Assembly: GCA_001604185.1 (NCBI GenBank)
Contig: LVAV01000110.1
Span: forward strand, 124,001-188,000
Source of the DNA: Clostridiales bacterium Firm_16
GTDB lineage: Bacteria; Bacillota; Clostridia; Saccharofermentanales; Saccharofermentanaceae
Length of the DNA: 64,000 nt
Direction: 5' to 3'
This document shows, piece by piece, positions 53,238-60,904 of the stretch. Below the pieces are notes generated by a model. It searched no databases and was not told where the DNA came from. It saw nothing but the letters and a program-made list of their open reading frames with translations. How positions within the stretch are numbered: position 1 is the first letter of the stretch; each line of letters starts with the position of its first letter. Both the position numbers and the translations under genes were made by a program.

Positions 53238-54866
53238 ATGGAGAGATTTACCGACGAAGAGGTGCTGGCCTCGAGTTGCGAACTGGGCACGCTTAATGTG
53301 CAAAAGAACTTGGATTTCGATATTGTTGTCGTTGGTGCGGGCGCCGCGGGAGTGCCGGCTGCCGGATGGGCGGCGGAGCTCGGTGCGAAAGTGGCTCTTC
53401 TGCAGAAATCTACCGGCGTAGTGTCTCAGGGTAACTGCGGATCGGCGATCATCAAATCCCGTTCGACAGAAGCGGGTATTGCCAAGTGGATCCACCACAC
53501 TAACAGCCTTTGCGACTGGCGGGCAGATGTGAAACAACTCCGTGCATATGCAGATTATTCGGAAGAAGCACTGATGTGGTTCTGGAACCGCGCGGGATTT
53601 ACCAAAGAAACAGAATACGGTGACGGCAGCAAGGTGGACGATAACGCCCGATCGGCCGAGCTTCTGAATGACGGGGACAAGCTCTGCGCATTCCGCAGCA
53701 CCAGCGGCGATTTCACCGGTGTCTGGAAGGATCGTGGAAATACTTACGATTACGGCGATGACCACTGCTATTTCTGGGCGCCCTGGGTGGGCCCGAAGCC
53801 GATGAATGTGGGCCATGCTCTGCGAAAGATCGTGGACAGCATGGAGGAGAAATATCCGGACTTTCAGGTGTTCTATTCTACCCCGGCGGTGCAGCTGGTA
53901 CGGGATGGAAAGAACGTGACGGGTGTCATCGCGAAGAATGCGGATGGCGAGTACATCGAGTTCCGTGCGAAGACCGCCGTGATCCTGGCGACAGGTGACT
54001 ATACCAATAACCCGGCGATGGTGGACCGTTGGTGTCCGGACATTGCGGAGTTCGATAAGAAGCAGCACGGTAAGACCGGCGACGGTCACATCCTGGCGAT
54101 GACTGCGGGTGCCGTGATGGAGAAGCAGGGTCATACCAAGATGATGCACGACTTCGATTCAGCGCTGATGTTCGAAGAGCCTTTCCTGTATCTGAACATG
54201 AATGGCGAACGCTTTACGAATGAATATACCGGATTTGTGTATATGGGCAATCTTCTGAAGTACCAGCCGTCTTTCAAGGGCAGCATGCTGGACAAGGGTC
54301 ACGAAGAGGGATCTAAGGGTTGGTATTGCACCATTTACGATGACGATTATATGAACTGGCCGAGAGACGAGTTCGTGGACGGTCCGGTACCGCCGCAGGT
54401 GATGGAGAAGTTTATCCCCGGTGCGGTGGAAGATCCCCAGGGCGTGTTCAAGAATCTGATCGATCTGCATCGCTGCGATACCTTAGAAGAACTGGCCTCG
54501 GAACTGGGGCTGCCTTACGATACCATGAAGGCTTCCATCGACCGGTATAACGAGCTTTGCGAGAAGGGTACGGATGTGGATTTCGGTAAGCCTTCCAAGT
54601 ATATGCATAAGATCGTGAAAGCGCCTTTCTGGGGTGCGAGAAAACATATCCGTGTTTCGGCGGAAGTCTCGGGTGTCATCACCAACGAGCATGGCCAGGC
54701 ACTGCATGAGAACGGTGATGTGATCGAAGGATTGTACTGCGCCGGAAACCTGGGCGGACCTTTCTACGGCGGAGCGGATTATCCTTTCCACCAGACCGGA
54801 CTTTCCCTTGGGCGTTGCTACACGTCCGGCATGATCGCCGCAAGACACGCGCTAGGGAAACTCTGA
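53238..54866 (+). CDS. FAD-dependent oxidoreductase of the fumarate-reductase flavoprotein family
   Basis: A 542-residue soluble flavoprotein. The FAD dinucleotide-binding motif is FDIVVVGAGAAGVPAAGWAAELGAKVALLQKS (about 28-58), a second block is TAVILATGDYTNNPAM, and the C-terminal FAD segment is GLYCAGNLGGPFYGGADYPFHQTGLSLGRCYTSGMIAARHALG. No covalent-FMN domain, Fe-S subunit or membrane anchor is encoded nearby, so it is not a full succinate dehydrogenase. Family members reduce fumarate or other enoates, or oxidise steroids and similar compounds; the substrate is not identifiable. Ribosome site AAGAAGGGATATAGGA. Confidence 0.87.
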   Translation: MERFTDEEVLASSCELGTLNVQKNLDFDIVVVGAGAAGVPAAGWAAELGAKVALLQKSTGVVSQGNCGSAIIKSRSTEAGIAKWIHHTNSLCDWRADVKQLRAYADYSEEALMWFWNRAGFTKETEYGDGSKVDDNARSAELLNDGDKLCAFRSTSGDFTGVWKDRGNTYDYGDDHCYFWAPWVGPKPMNVGHALRKIVDSMEEKYPDFQVFYSTPAVQLVRDGKNVTGVIAKNADGEYIEFRAKTAVILATGDYTNNPAMVDRWCPDIAEFDKKQHGKTGDGHILAMTAGAVMEKQGHTKMMHDFDSALMFEEPFLYLNMNGERFTNEYTGFVYMGNLLKYQPSFKGSMLDKGHEEGSKGWYCTIYDDDYMNWPRDEFVDGPVPPQVMEKFIPGAVEDPQGVFKNLIDLHRCDTLEELASELGLPYDTMKASIDRYNELCEKGTDVDFGKPSKYMHKIVKAPFWGARKHIRVSAEVSGVITNEHGQALHENGDVIEGLYCAGNLGGPFYGGADYPFHQTGLSLGRCYTSGMIAARHALGKL

Positions 54867-54889
54867 GGGGCGATGCACCACGGGAGTCT

Positions 54890-54902
54890 CGACACAGTGT
54901 CG
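54890..54902 (+). other. 13-bp palindrome before the lipoprotein gene
   Basis: CGACAC-A-GTGTCG lies in the 59-base gap between the flavoprotein stop and the next ATG. It is too compact for a hairpin loop, so an operator is likelier than an RNA structure. Confidence 0.45.
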
Positions 54903-54925
54903 GCACATGAGAACGGAGGAAGAAG

Positions 54926-55804
54926 ATGAACTATGTAAAATACATTCTGATCGCAGTGGCAGTTGTGGTCCTATCGGTAGTAGTCTGTGCATGTAATGGA
55001 AGTAAGCCTGCTGCTTCGAGTACCAGAACGACTCGTGATCCCAGTACCACGAATGAAGAGCCGACTACCACGACTTCCGCTACAACTGTGGCCTCCTCCG
55101 AAACTCCGAAAGATAATCAGAAAGTGAAGTTATCTTTTGACTCCTTCGACGGAGGCGGACCGAGCTACAGCGTAACCGTTCAGGATGAGAGTATTGTGAA
55201 GTATGAGAAATGGGTCGAATACGCAGACCCGGATCATGACCAGATGGAGGGCTCTGCTTTCGATGTATATATTGAGTTCACATCGGTGGCGCCGGGCACG
55301 ACGCGTGTGATCATCGAAGAATACTTTCCGATCATGTCGACGACGACCTACACGTATTACGATGCTACAGTTGCAGATGACCTGTCCCTGACACTTCAGA
55401 AGATCGATGCGTCGGATGACGATCTCTTTGTAAAGCAGAACTACGATCTGGTGGTTACCATCGGTCAGTATAGTTACTATATGGATGTCGCGAAGAATCC
55501 GACCAGTGACGCCTTTGAGAAAAATCTGCGGACCAATAAGCTTAGCTTGAGCATGGAAGATAAAGACGGCGCCTGGAAAACCGGTGATCTTCCGGAGGAA
55601 CTGCCTCATGACGATAAAACGCACGATGCGGAATGCGGGGATATCGTTCTGATGGAAGGTCGTACCCTCGCTATCTGTTATAAGAAAACTACGGGTGATT
55701 TTACCGTGGTGGGCCACATCAGTGTACCCTCTGAGAGAAAGCTGCAGGACATTCTGGGCAAGGGTGACGTGCTCGTCGAGTTCTATCTCGAGTGGAGCGA
55801 GTGA
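54926..55804 (+). CDS. Lipoprotein of unknown function with Thr-rich linker
   Basis: A 292-residue exported lipoprotein: signal peptide with Cys at about 24 in VVVCAC, then the linker SKPAASSTRTTRDPSTTNEEPTTTTSATTVASSE. The folded part (about 63-292) is beta-rich (KLSFDSFDGGGPSYSVTVQDESIVKYEKWV...) and could be an immunoglobulin-like or protease-inhibitor-like fold (the G-GPSY-V and AxxxW-type strands recall chagasin-like proteins, but this is weak). GGAGGAAG precedes the ATG. It converges with the next gene, the two stops being four bases apart. Confidence 0.75.
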   Translation: MNYVKYILIAVAVVVLSVVVCACNGSKPAASSTRTTRDPSTTNEEPTTTTSATTVASSETPKDNQKVKLSFDSFDGGGPSYSVTVQDESIVKYEKWVEYADPDHDQMEGSAFDVYIEFTSVAPGTTRVIIEEYFPIMSTTTYTYYDATVADDLSLTLQKIDASDDDLFVKQNYDLVVTIGQYSYYMDVAKNPTSDAFEKNLRTNKLSLSMEDKDGAWKTGDLPEELPHDDKTHDAECGDIVLMEGRTLAICYKKTTGDFTVVGHISVPSERKLQDILGKGDVLVEFYLEWSE

Positions 55805-55808
55805 GCGC

Positions 55809-57149
55809 TCAGTAATCGAATATTTGTAATTCCAGATCGCGGATGTCCGACATCAGTTGGGCACGCCGCGATTCGATTTCTTCCGGTCCGATTCCACTCT
55901 TAACAAGCCGGTCAAGTGTTGTGACCAGCACGCCCTTGGTACTCGCGGGAGCGGCTTGCTTGGCGCCGGATTTTGCAGAGCGACCGGAAGCCGTTATACT
56001 CCGCATATCTGCGGCTTCGCGTTCCCGTGCCTCACGGGTGCGTGAGAGGATCGGTCGGGTTTTCTGACTATAGGTCCGATCGTCAAAAAGCAGAAACTCC
56101 AGTATGTCGACAGCCAGGTTATAACCCGTGTCGCGGGAATAAATGGATGGTTCCGAGTAATTGAATCTTTTTTCATAATCGTAATAAAGTTCTTCCATCG
56201 TCGGCGCTTTGTCTGGATTTCTCGCCTTCTTCAGTTGGGCGGATCTTTCCATGTAGTGCTTTTCTTCCGCATCGTATCGGGAGATAGAATAATTCCTCGG
56301 AGTCGTGCGTCTCCTTGCATTGTTCAGGATCTTCTCCGCATCACCTGAAAGTACTATGGTGAGGGCGCAGTACTCGATGATGTCTTTGACATAGCGACGG
56401 TGGTCAGCGGGAAGCGCATACAGAAGTTCAAGCCAGTCGGCCCGGTCGGCCAGTTTCTGTAATGCAAAAGAACTGGTTGAGAGTTTATAAAGCATTTCTT
56501 CGGTGGACGTTGCCTGGTGTCCGCAAAATAGCGTAAGGATATAGGTCTTCGCTATCTGCCAGTTTTTCTTCTTCAGATCGGAAATGATCTCCAATGCTTC
56601 TTCGAAATTCTTATTTGCCACGGCAGCCTGTGCTTTGAGAACTGTGTCTTTGCCCGGAGCATTCCGCTGCGGGTATTCCTCTTCCGGTTCTTGTTCTTTC
56701 GCATGCCTGGCTGCGGCTTTCTTGTTCGCGGCTTCATCTGTACGAGGGAAAGCAAAGGAGGGGATGCCCTGTTCATTGGCAGACTGTGCCTTCGGGGCTT
56801 CCTGTACTTCCGAAGTTTCAGGTGCGATCGGTGCTTCGGGTGTTTTCGGAGTTTCTGGCGCGCTCGCCACTTCCGGCACTTCCGGAGTTTCTAGCGCGCT
56901 CGCTACTTCCGGCACTTCCAGAGTTTCTAGCGCGCTCGGAGCTTCCGGTTCACCGAGAGCGGCCTCCGCGGGTGAACCAAACGCGGCCTCCGCAGGTGAA
57001 CCAAACGAGGTCTCCGCAGGTGTGAAATCAGAAACGGATTCAGTTCTTTTCTCACGGATACTGTTGCCACAGGTAGGGCAGAGCCATGCACTGGTGAAAT
57101 CATCGTAAGTCATTTCTTCGCCACAGAGTGAACAGGTTTTCTCAGCCAT
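55809..57149 (-). CDS. Zinc-ribbon protein with Pro/Glu/Ala repeat region
   Basis: A 446-residue soluble protein. The N-terminal zinc ribbon is CSLCGEEM...CPTCGNSI (5-27). Residues about 45-125 are repeats: SPAEAAFG units of 8 residues and SALETPEVPEVA units of 12 residues. The remaining C-terminal part is helical (VLKAQAAVANKNFEEALEIISDLKKKNWQIAKTYIL) and resembles TPR-like helical pairs. No catalytic motif is seen. Ribosome site GAGGTG on the minus strand. Function unknown; the repeats may be a flexible spacer. Confidence 0.75.
   Translation of the reverse strand: MAEKTCSLCGEEMTYDDFTSAWLCPTCGNSIREKRTESVSDFTPAETSFGSPAEAAFGSPAEAALGEPEAPSALETLEVPEVASALETPEVPEVASAPETPKTPEAPIAPETSEVQEAPKAQSANEQGIPSFAFPRTDEAANKKAAARHAKEQEPEEEYPQRNAPGKDTVLKAQAAVANKNFEEALEIISDLKKKNWQIAKTYILTLFCGHQATSTEEMLYKLSTSSFALQKLADRADWLELLYALPADHRRYVKDIIEYCALTIVLSGDAEKILNNARRRTTPRNYSISRYDAEEKHYMERSAQLKKARNPDKAPTMEELYYDYEKRFNYSEPSIYSRDTGYNLAVDILEFLLFDDRTYSQKTRPILSRTREAREREAADMRSITASGRSAKSGAKQAAPASTKGVLVTTLDRLVKSGIGPEEIESRRAQLMSDIRDLELQIFDY
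56849..57021. repeat. 36-bp and 24-bp tandem repeats in the zinc-ribbon gene
   Basis: GAGTTTCT(G/A)GCGCGCTCG starts at 56849, 56885 and 56921, a 36-bp period (three copies, 12 residues each). GCGGCCTCCGC(G/A)GGTGAACCAAAC starts at 56959 and 56983 and partially at 57007, a 24-bp period (8 residues each). Both preserve the reading frame and are near-identical, which suggests slippage. Confidence 0.88.
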
Positions 57150-57168
57150 TTCGCACCTCGTAAATCAT

Positions 57169-57182
57169 GTGGATCGATCCAC
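57169..57182. promoter_or_regulatory. 14-bp palindrome GTGGATCGATCCAC
   Basis: A perfect palindrome 20 bases upstream of the zinc-ribbon gene start (minus), between its ribosome site and its -10. It may be an operator; no partner copy was noticed in the window. Confidence 0.5.
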
Positions 57183-57202
57183 GCGCCATCGTTCTCAAAA
57201 TC

Positions 57203-57211
57203 ATTATAGCA
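57203..57211 (-). promoter_or_regulatory. Extended -10 promoter of the zinc-ribbon gene
   Basis: On the minus strand TGCTATAAT is a perfect extended -10, about 54 bases from the ATG at 57149. The -10 of the TetR gene points the other way at 57308. Confidence 0.6.
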
Positions 57212-57284
57212 AATCGTGTCTATGAGGGGGATGATTCACCGCCGAAAACCATAAATTTTCTTGCCCGTTTGTGCGCAAAATCCG

Positions 57285-57337
57285 TTGACTTTTAATCGAA
57301 CTGAGAGTACAATAATCGTAACGATAGTTCGATTATT
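57285..57337 (+). promoter_or_regulatory. Promoter of tetR2 with flanking inverted repeats
   Basis: TTGACT (57285-57290), 17 bp, TACAAT (57308-57313). The 10-bp inverted repeat TAATCGAACT (57293-57302) / AGTTCGATTA (57326-57335) brackets the -10 and start site, and AATAATCG (57311-57318) / CGATTATT (57330-57337) overlaps it. TetR-type autoregulation is likely. Confidence 0.78.
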
Positions 57338-57433
57338 CAAGAGGCGAATGACGGACAGAGAAGAAGTGGTTTTTCCCGGATGTGAAGTCGGATCGGAAGC
57401 GCTCAGAAGAAGAGGGAAAACGGCACCGTAAGA

Positions 57434-57448
57434 TGTAACAATGTTACA
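57434..57448 (+). promoter_or_regulatory. Palindrome TGTAACAATGTTACA, copy 2
   Basis: Identical to 46176-46190, with the following A and the GG two bases later also shared. It lies 26 bases before the tetR2 ATG in the untranslated leader. Confidence 0.65.
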
Positions 57449-57474
57449 AAGGTTGAAAGGTAAGGCTTTACTGG

Positions 57475-58098
57475 ATGGCTCGAAAGAAGCTGGTCGAATT
57501 CAATATGAACAATATCCTCGAAGCCGCGGAAGAACTTTTCGAGCAGAAGGGCTTCGACCGGACGTCTATGGACGAGATTTCCGAGAAGGCCGAGTACAGT
57601 AAATCGACGGTGTATGTCTACTTCAAGAGCAAGGAAGATCTTCGGAATCATCTCATCTGCAAGTACATGGAGATCCTCCGTGATGAGGCGAGAAGAGCCG
57701 CCGAGAGCAAGGGCGATTTTCCGAAGCGTTTCTTCGATTTCTGCAACCGTATCAAGGTGCAGTACGATGCCCATCCGTTATTCTTCACCGAGACCCAGCA
57801 GAAGATCTCCGTGAAGGCACTGAACGATCCGAAGAACGCCACTTTGAAGAAGATCTATGAACTGGGTGAGGAGACCAACGAGGCGGTAGCGGACTTTATC
57901 CGTAGCGGTATCGACGAAGGATACATCCGGAAAGACATTGATGTGTATACTGCGGTGTTCTCCATGTGGTCATCCATTGCCGCCGCCATCGAATTCTCCA
58001 GAGCGAAAGCCGACTACCTGAAGATGCGGTTCGGCATCTCATCAGAGAACTACAGAAAGAGAGCATTGTCTTTATTACTTGAGGGGGTGAAAGCATGA
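57475..58098 (+). CDS. TetR-family transcriptional regulator 2
   Basis: A 207-residue regulator with a canonical N-terminal HTH, NNILEAAEELFEQKGFDRTSMDEISEKAEYSKSTVYVYFKSKEDL (about 11-55), and a helical ligand-binding C-terminal domain. ATG 57475 follows AAAGG at a longish spacing of about 14 bases. Its TGA overlaps the ATG of the ferredoxin/flavodoxin gene (ATGA), so the two form an operon. The inverted repeats and the TGTAACAATGTTACA palindrome upstream are candidate operators. Confidence 0.93.
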   Translation: MARKKLVEFNMNNILEAAEELFEQKGFDRTSMDEISEKAEYSKSTVYVYFKSKEDLRNHLICKYMEILRDEARRAAESKGDFPKRFFDFCNRIKVQYDAHPLFFTETQQKISVKALNDPKNATLKKIYELGEETNEAVADFIRSGIDEGYIRKDIDVYTAVFSMWSSIAAAIEFSRAKADYLKMRFGISSENYRKRALSLLLEGVKA

Positions 58099-58901
58099 TT
58101 GGGATTTATCTTAGCGGAACAGGAAATACACGACACATAATTAAGGAGTTTTTCAAGGCTCTGGGCGAGGAAGAGAGAAGACTCATTCCTGTCGAGGCGC
58201 TGATGCAGAAGGTGGAGGGTGACGAGAAGATCCGTCAGGAACTGCTGCTTGAAGCGGTAGCCCGCACCAACCGGGTCGTGCTTGCTTTCCCGACACAGTT
58301 TTCCAACATGCCTTATCTGATCCGCGATTTCATCAACAAGCATCACGAGCTTTGGTCCGGAAAAGAACTGTTCATCATCACGACGATGGGCCTTTTTGCC
58401 GGAGACGTCACGGGATGCGCGGCGAGAGAACTGCAGAAGTACGGTGCCGATATTCTTGGAGGACTTCAGATCCAGATGCCTGACGCAGTGTGCGACAGCC
58501 GTGCGTTGAAGAAATCCTGTACCGCAAGTAGAGAGATCATCCGCAAGGCCGAGAAGCGGGTACATGAAGCAGCAGCTTCTATCCGCCTGGGCGTGTTCCC
58601 GAAGGAAGGACTCACGACGGTGGCTCACATCTGCGGGCTTTTCGGGCAGCGCCTGTGGTTCTACAACAAGACCACCGGTTATTCCAACCGCCTGAAAATC
58701 AGTGATGCCTGTGTCGGCTGCGGCCTCTGCGCCAGAAACTGTCCGACAGGAAACCTGCATATTGAGAACGGACGCGTCGTCGCCGGAAACCATTGCACCA
58801 TGTGCTACCGCTGCATCAGTCACTGCCCGACGCAGGCCTTAACACTTCTCGGAAAGAAGGTCGTAGACCAGGTCATGTACGAGAAGTTTGCAACACAGTA
58901 A
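58095..58901 (+). CDS. EFR1-type flavodoxin-ferredoxin protein
   Basis: A 268-residue protein with an N-terminal flavodoxin-like domain (IYLSGTGNTRHIIKEFF, about 4-20; VLAFPTQFSNMPYLIRDFI) and a C-terminal 2x[4Fe-4S] ferredoxin domain, CVGCGLCARNCP and CTMCYRCISHCP (about 205-250). EFR1-family proteins are common in anaerobes and presumably shuttle low-potential electrons. It is encoded with tetR2, which suggests redox- or ligand-controlled expression. GAGGGGGTGA precedes the ATG. Confidence 0.92.
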   Translation: MIGIYLSGTGNTRHIIKEFFKALGEEERRLIPVEALMQKVEGDEKIRQELLLEAVARTNRVVLAFPTQFSNMPYLIRDFINKHHELWSGKELFIITTMGLFAGDVTGCAARELQKYGADILGGLQIQMPDAVCDSRALKKSCTASREIIRKAEKRVHEAAASIRLGVFPKEGLTTVAHICGLFGQRLWFYNKTTGYSNRLKISDACVGCGLCARNCPTGNLHIENGRVVAGNHCTMCYRCISHCPTQALTLLGKKVVDQVMYEKFATQ

Positions 58902-58948
58902 TTCTTTTATTGACTCCTCCTATATTGTTCTAGCCAAAGAACGGAAAC

Positions 58949-58998
58949 AAGCCGGAATAGATGCGGTTATCGCACAACTGCATTTATTCCGGCTTTCC
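58949..58998 (+). terminator. Terminator after the EFR1 gene
   Basis: AAGCCGGAATA (58949-58959) and TATTCCGGCTT (58985-58995) pair over about 11 bp, with ATGCGG... and ...TGCAT adding an inner stem. It is followed by TCCCG, so the T tract is short. Confidence 0.7.
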
Positions 58999-59606
58999 CG
59001 TCGTTTGTACGAGCCAGGGTCTTGAACCCGCTCCTTTTCTGTTGTTAAATAAAGTTGTTCGATCAGGAGACATTGCTTTGTGTTTTCCGTTTGATATTGT
59101 GATTGTTTTCTATGATATATTCTCCTGCCAAAACAGCTGTTGGTGCTTTTTGATAGGAGTATTTTATTGCTGGTTTTATTGTCTTCCTTTTTCTTTGTGA
59201 CATGTGATGATTTAGTCTGAAGTATTCTGGTTGGAAATGGATTGGACTCCTTTGATTAAGCCTGTCTTGATTGTTTAGTAGGAGGTTCAGACATCTGTTC
59301 GGAGGGGTCTTCCTACTATTCTTTTCTTAGGTAAGGATGAAGTAGGAGTGAAATAGTGATAATACTGGTAGAAACACCTACTAACGAAGTGAGATGACAT
59401 AGAAAAAAGGAGTTTCAAGTTTGAAAGACCAATAAAACTCAGACTAAGGTGAGTCTTTTCCATTATTGAAAGGAATACTGCAAGTGAAGAGCCCGTTTGG
59501 CTCCTTCTATTACCCGATTAATGAGATGCCCGAAGGAGAATTGCAATGTGCCATTTTCGGACTACCTTTTATGTTCTTAATCTCGTACGAAAAAAGGAGG
59601 TCACAC
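58999..59606. other. Gene-poor AT-rich stretch
   Basis: About 600 bases without a supported gene, visibly richer in T and A than the flanks. It contains TAGTAGGA/TCCTACTA (59276-59283/59311-59318), a terminator-like inverted repeat followed by TTCTTTTC, a further AGTAGGAG at about 59341, and AAAACTCA-GACTAAGG-TGAGTCTTTT (59434-59459), a small hairpin about 150 bases before the next ATG. No terminal repeats, integrase or transposase fragment was seen. It may be the leader and remnant of a transferred segment. Confidence 0.5.
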
Positions 59607-60404
59607 ATGAATTCATTGATACGTGCAATTACAGCCCGACAAGAAAATCTTTTGGAGACGATCAGAGTTGCCAAAAAAGCATTACAAGGTTCGCCGGAAG
59701 GACGCTTGCGATTGAATGTCAAGCAGGGATGGACGGATTACTACCATATCTGTGATGTTGAAAGAAAGGGCGGTATTTACATTCCCAAGAAGAAGATTTC
59801 TCTCGCAAAAAGCCTTGCTCAGAAGAATTACCTGGAACGCCTGATCCGCTCGGCGGAGGAGGAGTTGAGCGTGTTGGACAGATTCTTGAAATCCTATGGA
59901 GATTACCGCCCGGAAGACGTTTACACTAAGCTTTCTCCCGCTCGAAAAAAACTTGTAGTCCCATATCTTCTTGATGATGAGGAATATGTGCGGAGATGGA
60001 AGGAAATCAAGTATGAGCCTAATCCATTCCGTCGCGAAGAATGCATATATGAAACTAAGCAAGGAGATATGGTCCGTTCTAAATCGGAAGCAATCATCGC
60101 AGATATATATTACGATCTTGATATTCCATACAAATATGAATTCCCGGTCAAACTCCACGATGGTACGACCAAATACGTGGATTTCATGGCACTCCATGTT
60201 AGAAAAAGAGAGCGCTATTACCACGAGCATCTGGGGCTTTTAGATGATCCGTTCTACCGGAAGATAAACATGAAAAAACTCGATGAATACAAGCGAAGTG
60301 GAATCTTCGTAGGCAAAAACCTCATCCTGTCCCATGAAACAGAAGAGAGTCCACTGGATATCCGGCAGATGAGAAAAGTCCTAAAAGAAATATTCCTTTC
60401 TTGA
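59607..60404 (+). CDS. Protein with PD-(D/E)XK nuclease-like domain
   Basis: A 265-residue protein. The N-terminal half is helical and basic (about 1-100). The C-terminal half shows RSKSEAIIADIYYDLDIPYKYEFPVKLHDGTTKYVDFMAL, YYHEHLGLLDDPFYRKINMKKLDEYKRSGI and GKNLILSHETEESPLD, an arrangement seen in restriction-endonuclease-fold proteins of Clostridia (E, then D, then an E-x-L-G-like element in place of ExK). ATG 59607 follows AAAGGAGG; the track's extra 47 N-terminal residues are unsupported. It sits beside the AT-rich stretch and may be horizontally acquired. Function unknown. Confidence 0.65.
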   Translation: MNSLIRAITARQENLLETIRVAKKALQGSPEGRLRLNVKQGWTDYYHICDVERKGGIYIPKKKISLAKSLAQKNYLERLIRSAEEELSVLDRFLKSYGDYRPEDVYTKLSPARKKLVVPYLLDDEEYVRRWKEIKYEPNPFRREECIYETKQGDMVRSKSEAIIADIYYDLDIPYKYEFPVKLHDGTTKYVDFMALHVRKRERYYHEHLGLLDDPFYRKINMKKLDEYKRSGIFVGKNLILSHETEESPLDIRQMRKVLKEIFLS

Positions 60405-60429
60405 TTTGAACTTCTTGAAAAGGTAACAT
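60401..60429 (+). promoter_or_regulatory. Possible promoter of the PNPOx-AlkD operon
   Basis: TTGATT (60401-60406), 17 bp, TAACAT (60424-60429), 73 bases before the ATG. The -35 overlaps the stop of the preceding gene. Confidence 0.4.
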
Positions 60430-60501
60430 TAAATATGTGCAGAGCGCGATTAAAGCCTGTGCGCTATGCCACTTTAGAATGAACAACAAAGGAGAATCGA
60501 T

Positions 60502-60903
60502 ATGGAAAAGTTAGAGAGAGCCGCTCAGTTTCTGAAAGATGCAGAAGTATACTATCTGGCCACTGTTGAAGGTGATCAGCCGCGGGTACGTCCTTTCGGT
60601 ACCGCCAACATTTTCGATGGCAAGCTTTATATTCAGACCGGAAAGGTGAAGCCGACTTCCAAGCAGCTCCACGCGAATCCGAAGGCCGAGATCTGTGCTT
60701 TCAAGAACGGTGAGTGGATCCGTATCGCCTGTGAACTGATCGAGGACGAGCGCCGCGAAGCACGCGCAGCCATGCTGGATGCTTATCCGAATCTTCGCGG
60801 AATGTATAACGAAGACGACGGCAATACTGAGGTGTTCTACCTGCAGAATGCCACAGCAACCTACAGCTCTTTTACCAAGGCTCCGGAAGTAGAGACATTC
60901 TGA
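60502..60903 (+). CDS. PNPOx-like FMN-binding protein
   Basis: A 133-residue split-barrel flavoprotein of the pyridoxamine-phosphate-oxidase-like superfamily (DAEVYYLATVEGDQPRVRPFGTANIFDGKLYIQTGKVKPTSKQLHANPKAEICAFKNGEWIRIACELIED). It is shorter than true PdxH and more like the small general-stress or heme/F420-independent members; the cofactor is probably FMN. The gene is followed one base later by the DNA-alkylation repair gene. Ribosome site AAAGGAGA. Confidence 0.88.
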   Translation: MEKLERAAQFLKDAEVYYLATVEGDQPRVRPFGTANIFDGKLYIQTGKVKPTSKQLHANPKAEICAFKNGEWIRIACELIEDERREARAAMLDAYPNLRGMYNEDDGNTEVFYLQNATATYSSFTKAPEVETF

Positions 60904-60904
60904 G

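Noticed and set aside
58999-59045. Partial tRNA in GAGCCAGGGTCTTGAACCCGCTCC
   Set aside because: It vaguely resembles a T arm, but no acceptor or anticodon stems can be built around it.
59466-59606. N-terminal extension of the PD-(D/E)XK-like protein
   Set aside because: The ORF start is a TTG without a ribosome site, while AAAGGAGG lies directly before ATG 59607.
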